The notes under the pieces: generated by a model
Told to the model about the DNA's origin: nothing
The model's database searches: none
The model's input: only the letters and a program-made list of their open reading frames with translations
Position numbers and translations under genes: made by a program
DNA from: Candidatus Saccharimonadota bacterium
GTDB taxonomy: Bacteria > Patescibacteriota > Saccharimonadia > Saccharimonadales > Saccharimonadaceae
NCBI GenBank assembly: GCA_030536095.1
Contig: JAUNQQ010000036.1
Coordinates: forward strand, 1 to 8,904
DNA length: 8,904 nt
Direction: 5' to 3'
Part shown: piece after piece, positions 1 through 4,671 of the stretch
How the letters are laid out: every line of letters begins with the position of its first letter
How positions within the stretch are numbered: the stretch's first letter is position 1

Positions 1-161
1 TCGATAAGCTCGACGAGCTTCCGAATTATTATTTCAAAATCGAAACTATTATTAGCGACGAAAAAATCTCCGGCATCTTCCGCGAACTCGAAGAAACCCT
101 CCAGGTTTTCGGCCTCACCCACGATGACATTGTCCCCGTCCCCTATTTTGAACTTATCTAA
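1..161 (+). CDS. 3' end of an unidentified protein-coding gene (partial)
   Basis: An open frame enters from the left edge (first full codon at base 3) and ends at TAA 159-161, giving about 52 C-terminal residues. The peptide looks like a genuine soluble protein end: alternating charged and hydrophobic residues (FKIETIISDEKISGIF, then RELEETLQVFGLTHDD) and the ending VPYFELI. There is no membrane segment, cysteine or recognisable catalytic motif, and I could not assign a family. It converges on parB, which ends at 292. A run of six T follows the stop at once, but no stable hairpin precedes it, so I do not call a terminator. The coding call rests on codon pattern and amino-acid composition in this frame compared with the other two. 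Confidence 0.6.
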   Translation, partial: DKLDELPNYYFKIETIISDEKISGIFRELEETLQVFGLTHDDIVPVPYFELI

Positions 162-183
162 TTTTTTCCTTATTAGCCTTTCC

Positions 184-266
184 CAGCCAACCAATGTACC
201 TCTGGCACACATTTTTCTCGTTTTCATCGCAGGCATACTTTAGTCAGCCAATAATACACCTCTGGC
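184..266. repeat. Two-copy degenerate direct repeat between the 5' partial gene and parB
   Basis: CAGCCAACCAATGTACCTCTGGC at 184-206 recurs as CAGCCAATAATACACCTCTGGC at 245-266. They are identical except for three substitutions and one gap, and lie 61 bp apart. In both copies GCCA near one end can pair with TGGC at the other, so each could form a short 4-bp stem. The gap (162-291) holds no gene that I can support and no T-run terminator for parB on the minus strand. The function is unknown; it could be a remnant of a duplicated regulatory site or a repeated intergenic element. Confidence 0.5.
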
Positions 267-291
267 GCGTTGGCGTATGCACACTAACCCT

Positions 292-1143
292 CTACTCCCC
301 TACTCCCCTCAACTTCTCCACAATCTTCCCCAAATCCTTCCCACACGAAATCCGAATCGTCCTCCCCGAAATACTAACCTCCGCCCCCAAAATCTCACTC
401 AGCTCCCTCTCCGTCCGCACTGTTTCTTCCCTCTTCACCGCCACACTCGACGATTTCTTCTTTTTCATTCTGACAAACTGCTCCACCCTCCGCGCCGTCC
501 ACCCCTCGTTCACAATCTTCGGCATCGCCTCATTAATCACTTCTTCTTCCGCCGCCACTAATGGTCTCATCACCCCCTCGCCAATCTTATTTTCCACCAT
601 CGCCCGCTTCGCCTCTTCCGGTAAATTCAGCAACCTCAGTGTATTCTTCACGCTCGCCTCGCTCTTCCCGATCTTCTCTGCAATCTCCTTATCTGTTAGA
701 TTAAACTGACTTTTCAGCTTCGCATACGCCGTCGCCAGTTCCACCGCGTTTAAGTCCTCTCGCTGCGCATTCTCAATAATCGAAATCTCTAACCGATTCT
801 GCGCATCGAGCGTCCTAACAATCGCCGGAATTTTCGTAAGCCCCGCCATCTTCGTCGCTCGCCATCTTCTCTCCCCCGCCACAATCTCATATCCATCTTC
901 AACCGTCACCACCACAATCGGCTGCAATACCCCATTCTTCTTAATATTTTCCGACAACGCTTTCAGAGCTTCTTCATCAAAATCCTTCCGTGGCTGTTCC
1001 CTATCCGGCCGAATTTTCTCCACCGCAATTTCCTTTAACTTCGATACACTCTCGTCCTCATCTCGCGTCGGATCAAAATCCTCCTCCACAATCTCCGTCG
1101 GAATTAAACTCCCAAATCCCCTCCCCAGCCCAAAATTACTCAT
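292..1143 (-). CDS. parB: ParB/Spo0J-family chromosome-partitioning protein
   Basis: This 283-residue protein has the canonical ParB order. An N-terminal LGRGFGSLIP motif (residues 6-15) is the segment that in this family touches and stimulates ParA. The ParB/Srx nucleotide-binding domain follows, with QPRKDFD (50-56), GERRWRA (90-96, the CTP phosphate-binding box) and ENAQREDLN (124-132). A helix-turn-helix (about 149-172, LTDKEIAEKIGKSEASVK) binds parS, and a C-terminal dimerisation segment ends the protein. ParB proteins are CTP-dependent clamps that load at parS and are moved by ParA. The start at 1143 has a strong Shine-Dalgarno (AGGAAGGAGG) 7 nt upstream. It lies 66 bp after parA, with a mini-ORF filling the gap. 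The stop is TAG. I saw no parS-like palindrome (consensus TGTTTCACGTGAAACA) in this window. The length is typical of the family. Confidence 0.96.
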   Translation of the reverse strand: MSNFGLGRGFGSLIPTEIVEEDFDPTRDEDESVSKLKEIAVEKIRPDREQPRKDFDEEALKALSENIKKNGVLQPIVVVTVEDGYEIVAGERRWRATKMAGLTKIPAIVRTLDAQNRLEISIIENAQREDLNAVELATAYAKLKSQFNLTDKEIAEKIGKSEASVKNTLRLLNLPEEAKRAMVENKIGEGVMRPLVAAEEEVINEAMPKIVNEGWTARRVEQFVRMKKKKSSSVAVKREETVRTERELSEILGAEVSISGRTIRISCGKDLGKIVEKLRGVGE

Positions 1144-1210
1144 TTATCATCCTCCTTCCTAAAGCCTGGGCATCGCAATTATTGACAAAGAAATTCGCCC
1201 TAGAAATCAT
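1136..1210 (-). CDS. 24-codon mini-ORF bridging parA and parB (candidate coupling ORF)
   Basis: On the minus strand an ATG at 1210-1208 overlaps the parA stop as ATGA. The frame runs 24 codons (starting MISRANFF, ending GRRMINE) to TAA at 1138-1136, which overlaps the parB start (ATGAGTAA). It has its own plausible ribosome-binding site, GGGGAGGG, about 5-6 nt before its ATG inside the last parA codons. The parB Shine-Dalgarno (GGAAGGAGG) is read within it as Gly-Arg-Arg. It therefore fills the gap and overlaps both neighbours, which would suit ribosome hand-over from parA to parB. The product has no recognisable domain. It could equally be chance, because the gap is only 63 bp between genes; conservation would decide. 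Confidence 0.35.
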   Translation of the reverse strand: MISRANFFVNNCDAQALGRRMINE

Positions 1211-2013
1211 TTCGCCCTCCCCTCTATTTCTCGCGCCAACTCTTTATACGCCTTCGCTCCTCTTGAAAATCGATCATAATCCCCCACCGGCACTCCATGA
1301 CTCGGCGCCTCCGCCACCCTAACATTCCGCGGAATTGTCGTCTGAAAAGTCTTCTGCTTAAAATATTTCTTCACCTCTTCATACACCTGCGCCGAAAGCG
1401 ACGTCCGTTTATCGTACATTGTCGCTACCACACCCAACAATTTCAGATTCGGATTCAGCGCTTTCTTTATTAAACTCATGCTTTCCAAAAGCTGCGCCAC
1501 TCCTTCGAGCGCATAAAATTCCGTCTGCACCGGCAGAAGCAAATAATCACTCGCAATCATTCCATTAACGGTTAAAAGCGACAGGCTCGGCGGCGAATCT
1601 ATAATTATATAATCATGAGCATTAATCACCGCGCTCAACGCACTTTTTAACTGTACAAATTTTTTATCTAACTTATTTAGCTCAATCTCCGCATTCGCAA
1701 GCTGTGTTGACGTTGGCGCAATCATCAACCCTGGATATTTCGTCTCCTGAATCACCTCCGTCATCGCCATCCGCCCGAGCATCACCTCCGTCATCGACCC
1801 CCGTTTCTTCCCACTCATCACTTCATTTACCTCTTCCGCGAGCTCCGCCTTATCCACTCCCAATCCCGACGAAGCATTTCCTTGCGGATCAAAATCCACG
1901 AGCAACACCTTATTCTTATCTTTTGCCAAAAAATACGCCACATTCACCGCCGTCGTCGTCTTCCCCACGCCCCCCTTCTGGTTCGTCACACAAATCACCT
2001 TCGCTTTAGCCAT
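1207..2013 (-). CDS. parA: ParA/Soj-family chromosome-partitioning ATPase
   Basis: This 268-residue P-loop ATPase works with ParB to segregate the replication-origin region: ATP-bound dimers coat the nucleoid and ParB triggers hydrolysis. It has the deviant Walker A motif KGGVGKTT (residues 13-20, with the signature lysine at 13-14 and catalytic K18), switch [11 protein letters not shown] (39-48), and Walker B YIIID (135-139) followed by SPPSL. The C-terminal part matches short chromosomal ParA/Soj proteins that lack an N-terminal DNA-binding domain. I chose the ATG at 2013 ([15 protein letters not shown]) because homologues begin a few residues before the P-loop and because a good -10 box lies just 6 nt upstream. 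A longer in-frame start at 2085 would run through a terminator hairpin. The stop TGA overlaps the start of the mini-ORF leading to parB. Confidence 0.96.
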   Translation of the reverse strand: MAKAKVICVTNQKGGVGKTTTAVNVAYFLAKDKNKVLLVDFDPQGNASSGLGVDKAELAEEVNEVMSGKKRGSMTEVMLGRMAMTEVIQETKYPGLMIAPTSTQLANAEIELNKLDKKFVQLKSALSAVINAHDYIIIDSPPSLSLLTVNGMIASDYLLLPVQTEFYALEGVAQLLESMSLIKKALNPNLKLLGVVATMYDKRTSLSAQVYEEVKKYFKQKTFQTTIPRNVRVAEAPSHGVPVGDYDRFSRGAKAYKELAREIEGRAK

Positions 2014-2019
2014 AACCTT

Positions 2020-2049
2020 ATTATACCACATTTCCCACTCACGCAACAA
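2020..2049 (-). promoter_or_regulatory. Predicted parA promoter, leaderless arrangement
   Basis: On the minus strand there is an extended -10, TGGTATAAT (hexamer TATAAT at 2025-2020), with a weak -35 TTGTTG (2049-2044) at 18-bp spacing. Only six bases (AAGGTT) separate the -10 hexamer from the parA ATG (2013-2011). Transcription starting about 7 nt after the -10 would begin at or next to the ATG, giving an essentially leaderless mRNA. The AAGG is too close to the ATG to act as a normal Shine-Dalgarno. Confidence 0.65.
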
Positions 2050-2072
2050 CTTTTTCACCCCATTCCTAGCCA

Positions 2073-2100
2073 AAAAACTAGACACCCCAGTCTAGTTTTT
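2073..2100 (-). terminator. Perfect 11-bp hairpin with T-run (terminator, upstream of parA)
   Basis: AAAAACTAGAC (2073-2083) and GTCTAGTTTTT (2090-2100) are perfect inverted repeats around the six-base loop ACCCCA. Read on the minus strand, the stem is followed by a T-run, as in an intrinsic terminator. Because the stem itself carries A- and T-runs it could also terminate plus-strand transcripts. It is the second of two hairpins shielding parA from transcription of the upstream nuclease gene. Confidence 0.75.
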
Positions 2101-2123
2101 CTTTCGTCAATAAACAAAACCAG

Positions 2124-2169
2124 AATGGAGGCTTGGCCTAGCTCAGCGAAGTGCTAAGTCGCCTCCATT
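2124..2169 (-). terminator. Long hairpin downstream of the nuclease gene (terminator or structured RNA)
   Basis: AATGGAGGC (2124-2132) pairs perfectly with GCCTCCATT (2161-2169). Inside, TAGC and GCTA (plus some G-C and G-U pairs) extend the stem around a loop of about 10 nt. On the minus strand the hairpin is followed by CTGGTTTTGTTTATT, a T-rich tail, and it lies 19 bp after the nuclease stop (2188). That position fits the terminator of that gene. It is unusually long for a simple terminator, so a small structured RNA is an alternative. Confidence 0.6.
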
Positions 2170-2187
2170 ACCCACATCATATCATAC

Positions 2188-2601
2188 CTATTTAGAACAG
2201 TCAAGCACTTTTCCGCTCTTCTCTATAATTATCAACTTCTTCACTCGCCCTCTCCCCTCAAATATTTTTAAAATTTGTTTCTCAACATCATCAGCATTTT
2301 TCTTAACTCTCCTAAGATCAAAAATAATTCTATTAGATTGCGACTTCGCCTTTCGAAAATCCGCTTTAATTGTCGCCTTATTAAATGTCGTCGGTGACTT
2401 CATTTCCCAAATCGCCCCCATCATAAATGCATCCGCACTTTTCGTTTTGTAGGTATTCGCCGGTTTTACTAATTCAATATCAAATCCAAATTGTGCTAAA
2501 TAAACCACCGTGCTATCTTCATGTGGCTCCGTTACTACATTCTTTTTGTCTATTCGTCCAATTTTCTTACCAGAAACTATTTCCAATTCCCTAATTCTCA
2601 T
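2188..2601 (-). CDS. Small PD-(D/E)XK-type nuclease, CdiA C-terminal tRNase-like
   Basis: This 137-residue soluble protein has no signal peptide or membrane segment. After a short basic N-terminus it shows PHEDSTVVYLAQFGFDIELV (about 26-45), then SADAFMMGAIWEMKSP (55-70) and KADFRKAKSQSNRIIFDLRR (79-98). The pattern of E25/E28, D57 and the E66-x-K68 pair after a strand matches PD-(D/E)XK nucleases. The order of blocks resembles the tRNase domain at the C-terminus of CdiA toxins (PF18451-like). That assignment comes from motif memory, not a search. It stands alone: no large CdiA-type carrier and no obvious immunity gene lies beside it, though rplU is divergent on the other side. A leaderless-type promoter sits 6 nt before the ATG, and a long terminator hairpin follows. 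It could be an intracellular RNA/DNA repair or toxin-like nuclease. Confidence 0.7.
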   Translation of the reverse strand: MRIRELEIVSGKKIGRIDKKNVVTEPHEDSTVVYLAQFGFDIELVKPANTYKTKSADAFMMGAIWEMKSPTTFNKATIKADFRKAKSQSNRIIFDLRRVKKNADDVEKQILKIFEGRGRVKKLIIIEKSGKVLDCSK

Positions 2602-2607
2602 AAAATG

Positions 2608-2636
2608 ATTCTACCACAGAGATAGCCTAATTTCCA
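2608..2636 (-). promoter_or_regulatory. Predicted promoter of the nuclease gene, leaderless arrangement
   Basis: Minus-strand extended -10 TGGTAGAAT (hexamer 2613-2608) with -35 TGGAAA (2636-2631), 17-bp spacing. Six bases (CATTTT) separate the -10 from the ATG at 2601-2599, and no Shine-Dalgarno is present. The geometry is the same as at parA, so a leaderless transcript is likely. Confidence 0.6.
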
Positions 2637-2639
2637 CTC

Positions 2640-2668
2640 TTGCATTTTCTCCCCATCTGTGCTAAAAT
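2640..2668 (+). promoter_or_regulatory. Predicted rplU promoter
   Basis: TTGCAT (2640-2645), a 17-bp spacer and TAAAAT (2663-2668), preceded by TGC to give an extended -10. The -35 starts 3 bp after the divergent nuclease -35 ends, so the two promoters are back to back. The predicted start lies about 20 nt before the rplU ATG and leaves room for the AAGGA ribosome-binding site. Confidence 0.6.
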
Positions 2669-2695
2669 AGAACAGATATAACTTAAGGAATAATT

Positions 2696-3004
2696 ATGAA
2701 ACAAGCAGTAATTTTGGTTGGCGGAAAACAATATCTCGTCTCCGAAAATGAGACCCTGCAGGTGGACCTCCTCCCGACAGGCGGAAAAGCGCTCGAACTG
2801 CCAGCTCTCCTTCTAATTGACGACGATAAAACTACCGTCGGAAAGCCCGAAGTAAAGGGCGTAAAGGTGACCTTGGAAATCGTCGAGCCAGAAATTAAAG
2901 GCGAAAAAGTTCGCTACATTCGTTATCATTCTAAGAAGCGTATCCATACAGAAAACGGACATCGTCAAAAATACTCCCTCGTAAAGGTAACATCTATAAA
3001 ATAA
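2696..3004 (+). CDS. rplU: 50S ribosomal protein L21
   Basis: This 102-residue protein belongs to the large ribosomal subunit and binds 23S rRNA. The family signatures are clear: AVILVGGKQYLV at the N-terminus (GGKQY at 9-13), a central VGKPEVKGVKVT segment, a basic stretch RYHSKKR, and the C-terminal GHRQKY (88-93) followed by VKV. The length is normal for bacterial L21. The start has a good ribosome-binding site (AAGGA, about 6-7 nt before the ATG). The gene is the only plus-strand complete gene here and has its own promoter and terminator. In most bacteria rplU is followed directly by rpmA (L27); here a terminator follows and no rpmA is present, so L27 must be encoded elsewhere. Confidence 0.97.
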   Translation: MKQAVILVGGKQYLVSENETLQVDLLPTGGKALELPALLLIDDDKTTVGKPEVKGVKVTLEIVEPEIKGEKVRYIRYHSKKRIHTENGHRQKYSLVKVTSIK

Positions 3005-3012
3005 TCTATCAT

Positions 3013-3047
3013 ATAAACCCGACTTAGTCGGGTTTATCTTTTATCTT
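3013..3047 (+). terminator. Intrinsic terminator of rplU
   Basis: ATAAACCCGAC (3013-3023) and GTCGGGTTTAT (3027-3037) form a perfect 11-bp stem with a TTA loop, followed by CTTTTATCTT. It begins 8 bp after the rplU stop, the classic position for a rho-independent terminator. The stem is symmetric enough to act on the opposite strand too. Confidence 0.85.
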
Positions 3048-3083
3048 CACCAAAAAACAAGAAAACTATTATCCCCTTATAAA

Positions 3084-3123
3084 AAGAATATCTCCCTGCG
3101 ACCGTTCGCAGGAAAATATTCTT
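3084..3123 (-). terminator. Third hairpin of a triple array: long two-part stem
   Basis: AAGAATAT (3084-3091) pairs with ATATTCTT (3116-3123) and CCTGCGA (3095-3101) with TCGCAGG (3106-3112). A CTC/AAA internal loop separates the two stems and the terminal loop is CCGT. All arms are perfect. On the minus strand the outer arm ends in TTCTTTTTAT, so it can serve as an intrinsic terminator facing the surface-protein operon; it may also be a structured element. Confidence 0.6.
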
Positions 3124-3137
3124 ACTCCAAATACAAT

Positions 3138-3168
3138 AAAATCGACGCTAAAACTAAACGCCGATTTT
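3138..3168 (-). terminator. Second hairpin of a triple array
   Basis: AAAATCGACG (3138-3147) pairs with CGCCGATTTT (3159-3168) with one A/C mismatch around an 11-base loop. On the minus strand the stem is followed by TTATTGTATTT, a U-rich tail as in intrinsic terminators. Confidence 0.5.
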
Positions 3169-3177
3169 TACAAAATC

Positions 3178-3205
3178 CCCGCCGAAAGGAAGAAATTTCG
3201 ACGGG
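3178..3205 (-). terminator. First hairpin of a triple array, terminator of the surface operon
   Basis: CCCGCCGAAA (3178-3187) pairs with TTTCGACGGG (3196-3205), 9 of 10 positions, around an 8-base loop. It is the first hairpin after the stop codon of the sortase-type protein (3229) on the minus strand and is followed there by GATTTTGTAAAAA. It is the most likely primary terminator of the operon. Confidence 0.65.
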
Positions 3206-3228
3206 AATAAAGGAAAATAAGAGACTGT

Positions 3229-4653
3229 TTATTGTTTCTTAACTATCCCATCTTTCACTTCATCAGACTTCTTCCCCGTCACTCCCTTCGTCGCCTTGTT
3301 CAGTTTCAGATAACTCTGTAGCCAATATCCGCCACCAACCGCAATCAGTACCACGATAATCGCCGCAAAAGCCACTTCCGCCGGTCCCGTCTCCGGAATA
3401 ACCGTCACCGTCTCACATCCCGGAAGCGTCGGATTATTTAAGCACTGATCAACCGTCGGCGTTGGCGCTGGGTTCTGACAACCCGGCAAATTTGGATTCG
3501 TTTCACAATCCTCTACCGTTTCTTGACAACCTTCCATCTCCGGATTTGTCTCACAAGTCGGCTTACTACAATCCTTAACTACTGTAATTTCCACCTTATC
3601 ATTCTCAGTTCCATTCGCCGTCACAGACCGCATCGCGTTATAAATCTTCGTTTCTCCACACGCCACAGTGTCCTTCACCTTCGCCTGATACGTCACTGTT
3701 GCCGTCTGCCCCGGATAAAAGTCCCCTATCACCAACCCGCTCTCCGAAAACAGCTCACTTCCAACTGTTACGCCCTCCGCAAAGTTATCACTCCTCTGAT
3801 AAACCGACCCCTCGACCAGTTCCAACTCCGCCGGCAACACATCAAACAGTTTCACTGCTTCCTGCTTCACTGTCCCCGTATTCTTATAATTAATCTTAAA
3901 ATCTAGCGTATCACCCGGCTGCGCATTTAACCACTCCTGCCACTCACCGTCCCCGTTCTTCACTAATTTCTCGCTCCACCATCTCGGCTGGTCAACTTTT
4001 ACTCGATAAACTACATATCCCGCATATTCATTACATCCCGGCACAAGCCCCCAATACCGAATATCATATCCAAGATTTGCTCCTTTTCCAAACAGCGCCT
4101 GCGAATCAATAATCTCCCCATCAATCGACCCCCGACTATGAATCACTGCCGAATTTGATACATACGACAGATAAACTGTCGAGTCCGCCGCAAGATACGC
4201 CGAATCCCAAACCTCCGTCGGATTCGAATTCGATGCCGAAATTGTCGCCTTAACCTGTCCCGCCTGACCATTCTCTAACTTCGTCGGGAATCCACTCGTT
4301 AGCTTCACATTCTGCGCAATTCCCTTCGCTGCTAAATTCGCCGACGCATTATTATGAAACCAGATATAAACTTCATATTCTTTCCCCGGCTCAACATGCA
4401 CCGTATCCTCAAACTTATTACTCGTCCCCGCCTCACGCACGCGCACAAAGTTTCGTTCATCCCCAATTTCCGGATTATTCGTAATCGAGTTAAAAGTTAT
4501 ATAGCTCGCCGGCTCTTCCCATGTAAATGTCGGTCTATCTTGCGGTCCCCACTGACTTTCGTCCGCCGCAAATACATTTCCCCCAAATATCCCCCCCATG
4601 AGCGCCGCCACCCCCAGCGCCAAGAAGTTTCTTTTTATGTTTTTATTTTTCAT
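3229..4653 (-). CDS. Secreted DUF11-like surface protein with LPxTG-like (IPETG) cell-wall/membrane anchor
   Basis: This 474-residue protein starts with a Sec signal peptide: basic MKNKNIKR, a hydrophobic core of about 10-24, and probable cleavage after VFA/A29-30. An N-terminal beta-rich domain (about 40-220) contains NPEIGDERNFVRVRE, a motif I associate with CPR surface proteins. A DUF11-like repeat domain (about 242-355) includes AQPGDTLDFKINYKNTG and FDVLPAELE. A cysteine-rich stalk (367-413) has three copies of C-x-x-NP-x-x-x-GC. It ends in IPETG (419-423), a membrane helix (about 426-445) and a basic tail of about 28 residues, the layout of a sortase substrate. No sortase gene lies in the window. 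The start has an AAAAGGAG ribosome-binding site 6 nt upstream and lies only 18 bp after the preceding gene, so they are co-transcribed. It is the last gene of the operon, before three hairpins. Its role is probably cell-surface attachment or structure (inference). Confidence 0.85.
   Translation of the reverse strand: MKNKNIKRNFLALGVAALMGGIFGGNVFAADESQWGPQDRPTFTWEEPASYITFNSITNNPEIGDERNFVRVREAGTSNKFEDTVHVEPGKEYEVYIWFHNNASANLAAKGIAQNVKLTSGFPTKLENGQAGQVKATISASNSNPTEVWDSAYLAADSTVYLSYVSNSAVIHSRGSIDGEIIDSQALFGKGANLGYDIRYWGLVPGCNEYAGYVVYRVKVDQPRWWSEKLVKNGDGEWQEWLNAQPGDTLDFKINYKNTGTVKQEAVKLFDVLPAELELVEGSVYQRSDNFAEGVTVGSELFSESGLVIGDFYPGQTATVTYQAKVKDTVACGETKIYNAMRSVTANGTENDKVEITVVKDCSKPTCETNPEMEGCQETVEDCETNPNLPGCQNPAPTPTVDQCLNNPTLPGCETVTVIPETGPAEVAFAAIIVVLIAVGGGYWLQSYLKLNKATKGVTGKKSDEVKDGIVKKQ
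3415..3555 (-). repeat. Three-fold Cys-Asn-Pro-Gly-Cys peptide repeat in the surface protein
   Basis: The encoded protein repeats CETNPEMEGC (367-376), CETNPNLPGC (383-392) and CLNNPTLPGC (404-413), joined by short acidic or Pro/Thr linkers just before the IPETG anchor. Each unit has two cysteines nine residues apart, suggesting small disulfide loops in a stalk outside the cell. Confidence 0.8.
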
Positions 4654-4671
4654 TTTTTCTCCTTTTCTCTT

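Noticed and set aside
184..266. CRISPR array
   Set aside because: Only two imperfect copies are present and no cas genes lie nearby.
194..709. Plus-strand open frame of 171 codons opposite parB
   Set aside because: It lies antisense to a clear ParB, is low-complexity Ser/Pro/Phe-rich, and has no ribosome-binding site. It is a shadow of purine-rich coding on the other strand.
1207..1209. UGA as glycine (genetic code 25)
   Set aside because: TGA ends parA exactly at the expected family length, and the large frames contain no in-frame TGA.
2014..2085. In-frame upstream ATG at 2085 giving ParA 24 extra residues
   Set aside because: It would pass through the terminator hairpin and the -10 box, and ParA homologues start just before the P-loop.
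2124..2169. tRNA or tRNA fragment (GGCCTAGCTCAG resembles a D-arm)
   Set aside because: The element is only about 46 nt, with no anticodon arm, T-arm (GGTTCGA) or CCA. A hairpin terminator explains it better.
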